A DNA stretch of 64,000 nucleotides from Bacteroidia bacterium (GCA_016787785.1 JAEUTO010000014.1:248001-312000), one strand, 5' to 3'; shown: positions 44,670 through 54,304, numbered from the stretch's first letter. The notes: generated by a model not told the origin, from the letters alone. A program made the numbers and translations.

Positions 44670-46142
44670 TTAACCATTGTTTAGTTCTTTAAGATTTTTA
44701 GATATATACTTTTCACTCGGCAATAATGCTTTTTGTATCCGTTTTGCGTAGTGAATTGAATCCAAGATCTCTTTTTGTTTTTCCTCAACAAGTTCTTTTT
44801 GCATTGCTATTTCGTCTTTACTGGCAGTAAGATCTCTATTAAGTTTTAAAAGCAATGAATTAGCTTTTTTACGATTTATATTCGTTCTAACAATAAACAA
44901 TGTAAGGACAATAAAAGCGATCACAAGAACTGCAAAAAAACTGATCCAGCCTTTTCTCTTTTCCAATTCGGCATTTACTACCAATTTATCTTTACTCAAC
45001 AATGCTATTTCTCTTTCTTTTCTTTCTACATCAAACTTTGTTTCCATTTCCAACATATTCTCCGAATAAAGTTGTTTATCGGTGGAATCTTTTATGGCAA
45101 CATATTTATTTTTGTAAAGCAACGCGCTTTTGTAATTTTCCTTGTCCTCATATACTTCGGATAGGCCATTGTAGGCATCCATTAAATATTTTTTAAGATC
45201 CATTTTTTCAGAAAATGGAATAGATAAGAAATAGTTCTTTTCCGCTTCATCCAAATTTTTTAGCTTCCTGTATGTGTCGGCAACATTAACATAAGCAAAA
45301 GCCTGGTTCTCTTCATTATTTATAGCAATTGCATATTTAAGAGCCATTTTTGCAGCATTCAGCGCCTTGTCATACCGTTTACTTTTGTCATAAATAACTG
45401 AATAGTTTGAATAAACATTTATTAATTGTAAGGTATCATTCAATTTGCTAAATGTTTCATATGCCATATCAAGATACCGAAGGGCTGTAGAATCCTGATT
45501 TGTTTTTGTGTAAAGTACACCCATATTGGTATACGATTCCGCCAATCCTACAACATCATTTTCTGCTTTTTCAATTTCAACCGCTTTTTGATGAAATTCC
45601 AGCGATCGGGAATAATTCTTTTTTGCAGCCAACACCACTGCCAGATTACTATATAAACTTTTCATAGCCGTAGTGTTCTTCATTTTTTCGGAGAGACCAG
45701 TGGCAAGCAGAAAATAATTGATACAACTATCCAGATTATATGTCAAATAAAATACCGAACCTAAACCATTATAACTTCTTGAGAGACCAAAGTCGTCTTT
45801 AATTTTAGTTTGAATTGATATTGCTTTTCTATTGCAGTTTATGGATTCAGCATATTTACCTTCTGCTGTTAAAAGCATACCTAAAAGATTATTGGCATCT
45901 GCAATCCCCAGATCGTACTTAACTTTTTCAGAAAGTTCCAGCGAACTTATTGCGTATTTCTTTGCTTCTTCAACATGGTTACGTCTTAACTTATTTGAAA
46001 GCTGAAGCATTTTACGTATTCGGGTAGTGTCGTTTGGTGCGCTTTCAATTACTTTTTTTAAAGAATCGATCGTTCTATCCGACTGGGAATAAAACGAAAA
46101 TGAATAGTACACTAAGATCAGAACTAATACTAAATTCTTCAT
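44670..46142 (-). CDS. TPR membrane protein lacking the phosphatase domain (short paralogue B)
   Basis: A 490-residue protein with signal peptide (MKNLVLVLILVYYSFSFYSQ), TPRs ~45-350 (GLAESYTNMGVLYTKTNQDS), transmembrane helix ~403-421 and a cytosolic tail. The tail carries KEILDSIHYAKRIQKALLPS then EKYISKNLKELNNG and a stop. The end matches short paralogue A position for position. The 85 bp that follow hold no phosphatase remnant. It follows short paralogue C by 14 bp, so B and C are likely made together. Confidence 0.88.
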   Translation of the reverse strand: MKNLVLVLILVYYSFSFYSQSDRTIDSLKKVIESAPNDTTRIRKMLQLSNKLRRNHVEEAKKYAISSLELSEKVKYDLGIADANNLLGMLLTAEGKYAESINCNRKAISIQTKIKDDFGLSRSYNGLGSVFYLTYNLDSCINYFLLATGLSEKMKNTTAMKSLYSNLAVVLAAKKNYSRSLEFHQKAVEIEKAENDVVGLAESYTNMGVLYTKTNQDSTALRYLDMAYETFSKLNDTLQLINVYSNYSVIYDKSKRYDKALNAAKMALKYAIAINNEENQAFAYVNVADTYRKLKNLDEAEKNYFLSIPFSEKMDLKKYLMDAYNGLSEVYEDKENYKSALLYKNKYVAIKDSTDKQLYSENMLEMETKFDVERKEREIALLSKDKLVVNAELEKRKGWISFFAVLVIAFIVLTLFIVRTNINRKKANSLLLKLNRDLTASKDEIAMQKELVEEKQKEILDSIHYAKRIQKALLPSEKYISKNLKELNNG

Positions 46143-46156
46143 GTTATTTGTTTTTA

Positions 46157-47623
46157 CTAAACATTATCTTCCTTCTCGCTTTGCAATTTTTTTAAACTCC
46201 TGTCAATATATTTCTCGCTTGGCAACAGCGTTTTTTGTATACGTCTGGCATAATTAATAGAATCTAATATTTCTTTTTGTTTTCCTTCTAAAATATTTTT
46301 TTGATTAGATAGAATAACATTGGTCTTTTTCTTTTGACGGTAATTGATAATCGCAAAAACCGCTAAAAAAGAAATTAATACAAGCCCAATTACAATAGAG
46401 ATATTGATCCGTTTTTGCTGTAGAATAACAAGGTCCTTATTCTTTAACTTCTCTTCCTGTACCTCAATTTCCTTTTGTTTGCTTTCATTTTGATATTTAG
46501 CTTCCAGTTCCTGGATCTGTTTTAATTTTTGTTCGTCGTAAACGGTTTTAATTATAGTTAAATATTTAGATTGGAATTCAAACGCTTTTTGATAATTGTT
46601 TGCTTTTGAATAAATGAAGGCAGATACCTGGTAGGCAAATTTCATACTTTCACGATTATTAATAGCCTCGGCTACTTTTAGTCCTTTTTCTGCATATTCA
46701 ATTGCTTTTTTTGAATCACCGTTCTTTAAATAAATATCTGCAAGGTTACAACTTGCATCCGCCAACCCGCTGTTATTGTTTGTTTGCTCGCAGATCTCTA
46801 TTGTTTTCAATCCGGCATCAATTGCAGTCTTATAATCCTTTAGCATAACACTAGCCGTTGAAATGTTTGAAAGGCAAGTAGCGATCATAGGGGTATCATG
46901 TGCTTTTTCATAATAACTTAAAGCATTCTCGAAATTCTCGATAGCTTTTTTTAATTCGCCTTTAGACCCGTAAACAATACCAAGCCCGATCAATGCAACA
47001 CCAGACTGGTTAGGTGCATCAATGGTTTTACTCAGCGCATATGATTTCCCGTAATACAACAAAGCATTATCAAACTCTTCACGGTCGGTATAAATTGTAC
47101 CAATATTAGCCAAACAGGATATAATAGATACCGTGTCTTTTATTTTTTCATCTATTTCGAGCGCTTTGCGCATGTATATCAAAGCCGTATCGTATACACC
47201 GGTCTTTCGGTAAAAATTCGCAAAATCTTCATAAATATCTGCTACAATGTTTTTATCATTTTCTTTTTTGGAAAGTTCTATACATTGAAGAAATAATTTT
47301 CTTGAGGTTGCGTAGTCATCAACTAAACGGTAATAAACTGCAAGATAATTGAGAGAATATAAATATTGAAGCGAATAATTATTCTTTTTAGAAAGTTCTA
47401 AAGCCTTAGTAAAATATTCAAATGATTTGGGCATATCCCTTCGCAAGCAGGTCTGCCCAATTTTATTATACAAACGTATCTTTTCTTTGTCGCGTTGGGC
47501 GGTATCTGCACGTTTTATAAGACTATCAACATTAATGAAACCAAACGCGTTAACGCTTAAGATCAATAGAAGAAATAATATAATTTTTTTTATAGTATAA
47601 AAATTCATCCGATCTTTATTCAC
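46157..47623 (-). CDS. TPR membrane protein lacking the phosphatase domain (short paralogue C)
   Basis: A 488-residue protein; an ATG five codons inside (47608) gives a tidier signal peptide (MNFYTIKKIILFLLLILSVN) and may be the real start. TPRs ~40-350 (DYATSRKLFLQC, AIENFENALSYYEKAHDTP), transmembrane helix ~401-421, and tail KEILDSINYARRIQKTLLPS, EKYIDRSLKKLQ, ending SEKEDNV. It is the first gene after paaZ (36 bp gap) and is followed by short paralogue B. Function as sensor, decoy or heterodimer partner is inference. Confidence 0.88.
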   Translation of the reverse strand: MNKDRMNFYTIKKIILFLLLILSVNAFGFINVDSLIKRADTAQRDKEKIRLYNKIGQTCLRRDMPKSFEYFTKALELSKKNNYSLQYLYSLNYLAVYYRLVDDYATSRKLFLQCIELSKKENDKNIVADIYEDFANFYRKTGVYDTALIYMRKALEIDEKIKDTVSIISCLANIGTIYTDREEFDNALLYYGKSYALSKTIDAPNQSGVALIGLGIVYGSKGELKKAIENFENALSYYEKAHDTPMIATCLSNISTASVMLKDYKTAIDAGLKTIEICEQTNNNSGLADASCNLADIYLKNGDSKKAIEYAEKGLKVAEAINNRESMKFAYQVSAFIYSKANNYQKAFEFQSKYLTIIKTVYDEQKLKQIQELEAKYQNESKQKEIEVQEEKLKNKDLVILQQKRINISIVIGLVLISFLAVFAIINYRQKKKTNVILSNQKNILEGKQKEILDSINYARRIQKTLLPSEKYIDRSLKKLQSEKEDNV

Positions 47624-47659
47624 GTTTTAACTCCGTTTTTAAACGGAAATCTCATCTTA

Positions 47660-49762
47660 TCAATTTTGATCCTTCTTTTTCACCATGGTTAAAATTGTAG
47701 CGATACCAACTGTTTGACCTGCCTGATCAACAGCATCATATTTTTCAAGCACGTCCATTGAACTTGCATCATAAATATCAACTACCCATTTTACTATGCC
47801 AACTTTAACTTCGGTGCCATTGGCTGCCGTTAAAGGCTTATCATTTTCAATTTTTTCTTTACAGGTAAATTTAACACCAATGGTCATACCCGGGTAAATT
47901 GGTTTTGTAAAGCGACATTCATCAATGCCATAGTTTAACAATACCGGACCTTTTGGTGGGTCAACAAACAAACCGGCTGCTTTAGAAAGAATAAAGTAAC
48001 CATGTGCAACGGTGCGTTTAAAAATAGTTCCATCTAAAGATTCCGGTTGCAAATGCGCGTAAAATTTATCGCCGCTAATGTTAGCAAAATTCACAATATC
48101 TTCTTCACTTACCGTGTGGGTAGGGGTAATGGTTGTTTCACCAACATCAAGGTCTTCGAAGTATTGACGGAACGGATGAACATCTTTAATGATTTGTTTT
48201 GCACCAACCTGATAGCTGTTTAATATTGCAGTGATCATTGTTGGAGAACCTTGAATGGCGGTACGCTGCAGGTAATGGAAAACGCCACGCTTACCACCCA
48301 TTTCTTCGCCACCACCGGCACGACCAGGACCACCATGCACTAACATTGGCATAGGAGAACCATGCCCTGTACTTTCTTTAACGCATTCTGCATTCAATAC
48401 TAAGATGCGGCCATGCATACAAGCTGCGCCAAGTGTATACATACGCGCAATTTTTGCGTCGGCTGTAATAATAGAGCTTACCAAAGAACCTTTGCCCATT
48501 TTAGATAATTGAATGGCATCGTCCATAGTTTTGTATGGCATAATGGTGCTCACAGGGCCAAAGGCTTCAATGTTATGGCAGTCGGTATTTTTAAACGGAC
48601 TATCATTATAAAAAATAATTGGCGGCATAAATGCACCTTTATTTTTATCGGCACCTTTTACTTCAAAATTCTCGAAGCTGCCAATTATTATTTTTTGCGT
48701 TTTGCTTAACAGCTCAACTTTTTCTTTTACTTCAATTAATTGCGACTTGCCTGCTAAAGAACCCATGCGAACGCCTTCTACGTTGGGATCGCCAATAACA
48801 TTTTGTGCTAAGCGTTTACCCAAAGCTATCTGCACATCTTCTACCATGTTCTCAGGAACAATGATACGACGCACGGCCGTACATTTTTGTCCTGCTTTGG
48901 TAGTGATCTCCCTAGCAACTTCTTTGATAAAAATATCAAACTCCGGCATAGCAGTGGTAACGTCGGTTCCAAGCACGCAGCAATTTAACGAATCGGCTTC
49001 CATATTAAAATGTACTGCTTCTTCTAACAAACGCGGGTGTGCTTTCAACATTTTTCCGGTAGAGGCGGAGCCTGTAAACGTAACAACATCCTGGCTTTGC
49101 ACGTGTTCTAATATACCGTTTGCGCTTCCACAAATTAATTGCAACGCACCCTCCGGTAAAATTTTACTGGCTATTATTTCCTTAACAACCGCTTCGGTTA
49201 AAAACGAAGTAAGCGCTGCGGGCTTTACTATTGCAGGAACACCGGCCAACCAATTAACAGCAACTTTTTCTAACATGCCCCAAACAGGAAAGTTAAAGGC
49301 ATTAATATGAATAGCAACCCCTTCTTTAGGTACGCAAATATGATGACCTATAAATGTGTTGTTCTTTGAAAGGCGCGCTACATCACCATCATAACAAAAT
49401 GTTTCGTTAGGGAACTGGCGGCGCAAAGAAGCGTATGCAAATAAATTTCCTATACCACCTTCAATATCTACCCAGCTATCAACACGGGTAGCGCCTGTTG
49501 CCCAACTTACTTTATAAAAATCTTCCTTTTTACTTAAAAGGTGCATGGCCAGGGCCTTTAGCATTAAGCCCCTTTCCTGAAAGGTCATCTTGCGAAGCTT
49601 TGGCCCGCCAACTGTACGCGCATATTCGCACATCTTAGCAAAATCAAGTCCTTTGCTGCTTGCCGTTGCAAATACATCACCGGTAATAGCGTTAAATAGT
49701 TCCTGTCCGTTCTCAGCGCCGGCAACCCATTGGCCACAGGCATAGTTATATAATTTGTTCAT
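47660..49762 (-). CDS. paaZ: Bifunctional PaaZ: oxepin-CoA hydrolase / semialdehyde dehydrogenase
   Basis: A 700-residue fusion that opens the oxepin-CoA ring and oxidises the resulting semialdehyde in aerobic phenylacetate degradation. Residues ~1-520 are an NADP-dependent aldehyde dehydrogenase with Glu255 (HFNMEADSLN) and catalytic Cys294 (KAGQKCTAVRR), close to Glu256 and Cys295 of the E. coli enzyme. Residues ~535-690 are a MaoC-like hydratase with the active-site stretch ANISGDKFYAH (Asp565, His570) and VAHGYFILS. Both sites look intact. No other paa gene is present in the window. It lies between the divergent 7-TM phosphatase and the short TPR paralogues. Confidence 0.93.
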   Translation of the reverse strand: MNKLYNYACGQWVAGAENGQELFNAITGDVFATASSKGLDFAKMCEYARTVGGPKLRKMTFQERGLMLKALAMHLLSKKEDFYKVSWATGATRVDSWVDIEGGIGNLFAYASLRRQFPNETFCYDGDVARLSKNNTFIGHHICVPKEGVAIHINAFNFPVWGMLEKVAVNWLAGVPAIVKPAALTSFLTEAVVKEIIASKILPEGALQLICGSANGILEHVQSQDVVTFTGSASTGKMLKAHPRLLEEAVHFNMEADSLNCCVLGTDVTTAMPEFDIFIKEVAREITTKAGQKCTAVRRIIVPENMVEDVQIALGKRLAQNVIGDPNVEGVRMGSLAGKSQLIEVKEKVELLSKTQKIIIGSFENFEVKGADKNKGAFMPPIIFYNDSPFKNTDCHNIEAFGPVSTIMPYKTMDDAIQLSKMGKGSLVSSIITADAKIARMYTLGAACMHGRILVLNAECVKESTGHGSPMPMLVHGGPGRAGGGEEMGGKRGVFHYLQRTAIQGSPTMITAILNSYQVGAKQIIKDVHPFRQYFEDLDVGETTITPTHTVSEEDIVNFANISGDKFYAHLQPESLDGTIFKRTVAHGYFILSKAAGLFVDPPKGPVLLNYGIDECRFTKPIYPGMTIGVKFTCKEKIENDKPLTAANGTEVKVGIVKWVVDIYDASSMDVLEKYDAVDQAGQTVGIATILTMVKKKDQN

Positions 49763-49859
49763 TTTTAAGATAAAATTTGAATCATAAATATAACAATAAA
49801 CGTTACAATTCTTTTCAAAAATCTATTAAAAAAGAAGAAATAAAAACTTACACAAAATA

Positions 49860-51356
49860 ATGCACAAACCCTTGCTAAGTCTAACATTTACAAGGGAATA
49901 CAAATTGTATTTTTATGTTCACTTAATTCTGCTATTTTTGTTAGTAATGAACCCCATAAGCAAATTTAAGAGCTTTATTATTGGCGATGCCTTGTTAAGT
50001 ACCGAAGACCCTTTTCAACAGGTAAAAGTGCAGGTACTATTTAATTTTACGCTCTTTTTTCTTGTTTTGAATATACCTTATTCTATTGTTTCTTATTTGC
50101 AAAGTACCTTTCATTTTCTGCTTGCTATGTCCTCATCACTGGCACTGGCAACTGTTTTTGTGATCCTTAAAAAAGTAAAAAACATTAAATGGGCTGTATA
50201 TTTTTATATTATAAATCACCTGATACAAAATTTTATACATTTTATCATTAACAATGGTATAATAGAATTGCAAGGGATCTTGTTCTTTTTACTGATAATA
50301 TTGTTTGGTTTTTTGCTTGTAGATAAGGTCTTCGGCTTTTCTTTGCTTTTATTTGTTCTTGTTATGTATTTTATTGGTACGTATAATACACAAAGTGGTC
50401 ATGCTCTTTTTTCTGTTCCCGATAGTTACGGAGATCCGACCAATGAACAGGTAAGAACTTATTTTACAGTTATCCCACTGCTGCTTAACGCTTTTCTCAT
50501 AAGCCAGTTTGTTGGGGCAAAACAAAAAGCTGAGCAAAAAATAAAAGAGCAAAAAGTGCAATTAGAACTGGCTTATGAAGAAATGACCATTCAAAAACAT
50601 GATATTATTTCGAGTATCAATTATGCGCAAAAGATCCAACTGGCCGTTCTGCCTGCGTTAGAAACCGTATCAAGAAATATTCCTCAATCATTTATTTTAT
50701 ACAAACCAAAAGATATTGTAAGTGGCGATTTTTACTGGTTTTACGAAATTGATAAAGATAATTACATTATTGTTTGTGCCGATTGCACAGGCCACGGCGT
50801 ACCCGGAGCTTTTATGACCGTTATAGGAAGCAATCTTCTAAATCAAACCGTTATTGATAATAAGATCTATCAACCAAAAGATATACTGGTTGAAGTGAAC
50901 AGGCTTTTGAACTCAACCCTTAAACAGGATAAAGAAAAAGCCGGTGTGCAGGATGGAATGGACCTTTCGCTTTTAAAGGTGAACAGAGCTACCAAAGAAC
51001 TTATCATTACAAGTGCTAAAAGGCCTGTGGTGTTTATTCGTGATAACCAATTGCAGGAGATAAAAGGAAACAAATCGTCTATTGGAGGAATGAGAGAGGG
51101 CGATAAAAAATTTGAAGAGGTTAAAATAACTTATAAAGAAAACGATCAGTTTTACTTTTTTACTGATGGCTATCACGATCAGTTTGGCGGCGATAAAGGG
51201 AAAAAATTCTCTACCAAACGCCTTCGCGAGGCACTTCTTGAAATTCACGGATTGCCAATTGCAACACAAAAACAAAAGCTGGACCATATCATTAACAAAT
51301 GGATGGGTAACCTAGAGCAGGTAGATGATATTTTGGTAATGGGTATTAAACTTTAG
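49860..51356 (+). CDS. Multi-pass membrane SpoIIE/PP2C-type phosphatase
   Basis: A 498-residue phosphatase with a membrane sensor instead of TPRs. Six to seven hydrophobic helices occupy ~15-218 (for example LILLFLLVM, FTLFFLVLNI, ILFFLLIILFGFLLV, SLLLFVLVMYFIG). A coiled coil and the array's shared linker (DIISSINYAQKIQLAVLPA, 248-266) follow. The phosphatase (~280-498) has KPKDIVSGDFYW, ADCTGHGVPGAFMT, DGMDLSL, FTDGYHDQFGG and VDDILVMGI. Two residues differ from the TPR type around the substrate rim (SAKRPVVFI, SSIGGM). It is divergent from paaZ with a 97-bp shared upstream region and closes the array on the right. Confidence 0.93.
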   Translation: MHKPLLSLTFTREYKLYFYVHLILLFLLVMNPISKFKSFIIGDALLSTEDPFQQVKVQVLFNFTLFFLVLNIPYSIVSYLQSTFHFLLAMSSSLALATVFVILKKVKNIKWAVYFYIINHLIQNFIHFIINNGIIELQGILFFLLIILFGFLLVDKVFGFSLLLFVLVMYFIGTYNTQSGHALFSVPDSYGDPTNEQVRTYFTVIPLLLNAFLISQFVGAKQKAEQKIKEQKVQLELAYEEMTIQKHDIISSINYAQKIQLAVLPALETVSRNIPQSFILYKPKDIVSGDFYWFYEIDKDNYIIVCADCTGHGVPGAFMTVIGSNLLNQTVIDNKIYQPKDILVEVNRLLNSTLKQDKEKAGVQDGMDLSLLKVNRATKELIITSAKRPVVFIRDNQLQEIKGNKSSIGGMREGDKKFEEVKITYKENDQFYFFTDGYHDQFGGDKGKKFSTKRLREALLEIHGLPIATQKQKLDHIINKWMGNLEQVDDILVMGIKL

Positions 51357-51441
51357 GCATTTATTTAGGTAATTTAAGAAATTTTAAGAACTTTGATCTG
51401 AGTTCCGCACCATTTTTGAAATAAAAATATAAAAACCAAAT

Positions 51442-52170
51442 ATGAAAAAAATACTTTTACAACTCTTAGTAGTTATTGCAATCACGTCAAGTCTTAAAGC
51501 TCAGGAAGGCAAGATCATTATCAGGAACGCATCTAACAGCTATCCTAAATTCATTGCATCTTTAAATGGTATTCGTTTGTCAAACGACTATAATTCTATT
51601 TCCACATTCTCTTACTTAGATGACAACTCGTATCGTTTAAAAATATTGCAGGCCGGATCGGCAAACGTGCTTAATTTTGCGCTTGCAAGCGAGCCAAAGT
51701 ATCTTTCAAAATATGTTATAACAAAAGATAATGTTGGTAATTACACGGTTATTTTAGAGAGTAAATCATTAATTCTAGATGACGTTGAAGCCACCGTATC
51801 GGCTACAGTTGCAGAAATACCGCGTACACCCTCTGTTACAAATACACCTTCGGTGATCCCAACCACATCGGTTGCTGTAACAAATATATCGGCGGCAGAA
51901 TTTAACGAGCGACTTGGCGCGGCTAAAAAAACAAGTTTTGATGACAAGCGTCTGGAAAAAGCAAAACAGGTATTTGATGACGAAATTTTAAACACCAACC
52001 AGATCATTGAAGTGGTAAAAGTTTTTTCGTTTGACGACGCGAAAGTGGATTTTGCAAAATGGGCCTATGCCGATTGCATTGACAAAAAGAATTATTACAA
52101 GTTAGATGACCAGTTATCTTTTGGAAGTTCGAAACAGGAGTTGAGCGATTTTATTAAGAAAAAGAAATAG
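51442..52170 (+). CDS. Secreted DUF4476 domain protein
   Basis: A 242-residue exported protein (signal MKKILLQLLVVIAITSSLKAQ, core LLVVIAITSSLKAQ). The N-terminal half contains strands, and the centre is a Pro/Thr/Val linker (~120-150). The C-terminal ~90 residues match DUF4476. Their pattern is FNERLGAAKKTSFDDKRLEK, then NTNQIIEVVKVFSFDDAKVD, AKWAYADCIDKKNYYKL. DUF4476 is a helical domain common in exported Bacteroidota proteins, with unknown role. It has the same direction as the 7-TM phosphatase 85 bp upstream. Confidence 0.85.
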   Translation: MKKILLQLLVVIAITSSLKAQEGKIIIRNASNSYPKFIASLNGIRLSNDYNSISTFSYLDDNSYRLKILQAGSANVLNFALASEPKYLSKYVITKDNVGNYTVILESKSLILDDVEATVSATVAEIPRTPSVTNTPSVIPTTSVAVTNISAAEFNERLGAAKKTSFDDKRLEKAKQVFDDEILNTNQIIEVVKVFSFDDAKVDFAKWAYADCIDKKNYYKLDDQLSFGSSKQELSDFIKKKK

Positions 52171-52182
52171 ATAACAAACAAA

Positions 52183-52803
52183 TTAAAGAGTTTCTTTCAC
52201 CTCTATAATTTGCGGAGATATAATAAATTTGCTGATCAGCTTTTCTATTTTTTCATTTAATATAGATGTAAATACCAAATGCTGGCACTTTGGTAAACTC
52301 AGCGCCAAACGGTCTATTTGTCCCTGCCAACGGTTCTCTATCATGCTTTCGGCATCATCAATAACAAAGAGCTTTATCTTATTTAAATTTAAAGTTCTTT
52401 TAAAATAAATATCCATTATTCTATTTGCGGTACCAATTACAAGATCAACACCGGCATAAATATCTACCGTTTGATCGTCGATCTTTCCTTCTTCAAAAAT
52501 AGCCAGCGCTCTAAGATCTGTTTCCCTGGTCAGTAATTTAAACTGCTCCAGCATTGCTAAGGCTTTTTCTTTATTGGCTACCAATATCATTGCTCTTGGT
52601 GGATCCTCAAACGCATATTGCAATTTTTGAATCGCACTAATAACGGCAAGACTTGATCTGCCGGAGTTTAAAGGGCCAATGCCAATAACATCAAAACCTC
52701 CGTTTATTTTTGGCAAACATTTTAATTGCAAAGGTTTTGGCTCTTCAAAACCATTTAGCGTTAACGCCTGCGAAAGTTTTTTATGTAATTTTTCCTTGAA
52801 CAT
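52183..52803 (-). CDS. Degenerate single-domain DEAD-box helicase-like protein
   Basis: A 206-residue protein equal to only the first RecA domain of a DEAD-box helicase. The Q motif is present (GFEEPKPLQLKCLP, Gln26). Motif I is IGPLNSGRSS (Arg49 where Lys is needed), motif II is VIDDAESM (DDAE for DEAD), motif III is VFTS rather than SAT, and motif Ib is IGTANRI. The Lys-to-Arg change and the absence of domain 2 argue against helicase activity. ATP or RNA binding might remain. It ends 12 bp from the DUF4476 gene (convergent) and lies 23 bp downstream of the OmpR-type regulator, so it is probably part of the two-component operon. Confidence 0.78.
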   Translation of the reverse strand: MFKEKLHKKLSQALTLNGFEEPKPLQLKCLPKINGGFDVIGIGPLNSGRSSLAVISAIQKLQYAFEDPPRAMILVANKEKALAMLEQFKLLTRETDLRALAIFEEGKIDDQTVDIYAGVDLVIGTANRIMDIYFKRTLNLNKIKLFVIDDAESMIENRWQGQIDRLALSLPKCQHLVFTSILNEKIEKLISKFIISPQIIEVKETL

Positions 52804-52826
52804 GAAAGGTAAAGATAATCAATTCT

Positions 52827-53516
52827 TTAAGCAATAAACTTATAACCTACGCCCCTGATAGAATGAAAGTGGGCCGGCTCTTTGGGATTTGCCTCAAAGT
52901 ATTTCCTGAAATTTAAAATATAATTATCAATGGTACGCGAAGAAGCGTTCTCATTCACATCCCACAGTTTTTCGATGATCTCATCGCGCGAAATAACTTT
53001 GTTAGCATTCTCGGTCAGTAATTTTAACAGGCCAATTTCGCGTTTGGATAGGGTAGAGTAGGAGCCGCTAATATCCTTTATCTCAAAGGTCTCAAAATTT
53101 ATACTGCAGGTATTAAAATTAAAAACAGCAGGTGTATCTTTTTGTGTGCGCTTAATTAAATTACTTACACGCAATAATAATTCTTCAAGATCAAAGGGTT
53201 TTGTAATATAATCGTCTGCGCCCAATTTTAATCCTTCTATCTTATCGGCTATCTGGTTCTTTGCAGTTAAAAAGATGATCGGAAGAGCGGGGTTAAGCAC
53301 TTTAAAGGCTTTACAAAGTTCAAAACCGTTTATTTCGGGCAGCATAACATCCAGTAAAACCAAATTGATAGTGGGATGCTCTTTTTTAAATACATCAAGC
53401 GCCTGCTTACCACTTTTTGCAATTGTAACCTTATAGTTCTCTAACCGCAGGTTAAGCGCAATGGTCTCTGCCAGGCTTTCTTCATCTTCAACAACAAATA
53501 TGTGAGGTTGCGCCAT
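52827..53516 (-). CDS. OmpR/PhoB-family response regulator
   Basis: A 229-residue regulator. Receiver domain 1-~120 has acidic pocket E10/D11/E12, phospho-acceptor Asp56 (LVLLDVMLPEINGFEL), Thr84 (IIFLTAKNQ) and Lys106 (ITKPFDLEEL). The winged-helix domain (~130-228) has LSKREIGLLKLL, a recognition-helix region RTIDNYILNFRKYFE and the terminal HSIRGVGYKFI. Its start overlaps the upstream kinase stop by one base, so kinase and regulator are a cognate pair translated together. Confidence 0.95.
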   Translation of the reverse strand: MAQPHIFVVEDEESLAETIALNLRLENYKVTIAKSGKQALDVFKKEHPTINLVLLDVMLPEINGFELCKAFKVLNPALPIIFLTAKNQIADKIEGLKLGADDYITKPFDLEELLLRVSNLIKRTQKDTPAVFNFNTCSINFETFEIKDISGSYSTLSKREIGLLKLLTENANKVISRDEIIEKLWDVNENASSRTIDNYILNFRKYFEANPKEPAHFHSIRGVGYKFIA

Positions 53517-54301
53517 TAATGCGGAATAAGTATTTGGTATGATACGCCAAGTTCGTTATTTATTTCAACTTTTCCATCCAATTGTTCAGCCAACATATAA
53601 ATAAGCTGCATGCCCAGGTTAGAGTCGCGCTTTACATCAAAATTAGCTTTAAAACCAACGCCGTTATCTTTTACCGTCATTCTGTAAAACTGTTCGGTAT
53701 CTATCATTTCAATAGTAATGGTGCCTTCGTTAGAAGGAAAGGCGTATTTGTAGGAATTGCTTATTATCTCATTTAGTATTAAACCCAAAGGTATCATATG
53801 GTCTATATCAAAAAACAAACCCGGTTCAATATTAAAACTAAATTTCACGCTCGAATCATTTTTTGATAAAGAGTGTTCTATGCCCTTGCTTAAACGCTCA
53901 ACATAATGGCTTATCTCGATCTTTGAAAGATCTTTAGATGAATACAGCATCTCGTGCACCAATGCCATAGAGTTAATACGGTTGCGGCTTTCAATAATAA
54001 GATCGAGGTAACGTTTATCTAGAATATTCTCTGATTGCAAATTAAGTAAGCTTGATACTATTTGCAGGTTATTTTTTACCCGGTGATGGATCTCTTTTAA
54101 TAACTGCTCTTTTTCTTTTAGCGATATGGTGGATGTTTCAAGTTCTTCGCCCAACATATTAACACCTGCACCAATAGCATCCAGGGTTTCATTTCCGATT
54201 ACCGAAGTTTTTTTAGAAAAGTCGAAACGGGCATAAGACATGATCACGTCAAGGATCTCTTGTACACGTTCTGAGTTATTATCTTTTAAATTCTTTGGCA
54301 T
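53516..54301 (-). CDS. Cytosolic sensor histidine kinase, HisKA_2 type
   Basis: A 261-residue kinase without signal peptide or membrane helix. The dimerisation/phospho-acceptor region is [20 protein letters not shown] (70-89) with His73 the likely site. HATPase motifs are [14 protein letters not shown] (N box), DNGVGF (G1, 212-217) and a compact G2 ([13 protein letters not shown]). The first 65 residues are helical and have no known sensor domain, so the input may come from another protein. Candidates are the STAS/SEC14-like protein encoded 3 bp upstream and the pseudo-receiver nearby. The stop overlaps the response regulator start. Confidence 0.93.
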   Translation of the reverse strand: MPKNLKDNNSERVQEILDVIMSYARFDFSKKTSVIGNETLDAIGAGVNMLGEELETSTISLKEKEQLLKEIHHRVKNNLQIVSSLLNLQSENILDKRYLDLIIESRNRINSMALVHEMLYSSKDLSKIEISHYVERLSKGIEHSLSKNDSSVKFSFNIEPGLFFDIDHMIPLGLILNEIISNSYKYAFPSNEGTITIEMIDTEQFYRMTVKDNGVGFKANFDVKRDSNLGMQLIYMLAEQLDGKVEINNELGVSYQILIPH

Positions 54302-54304
54302 CTA

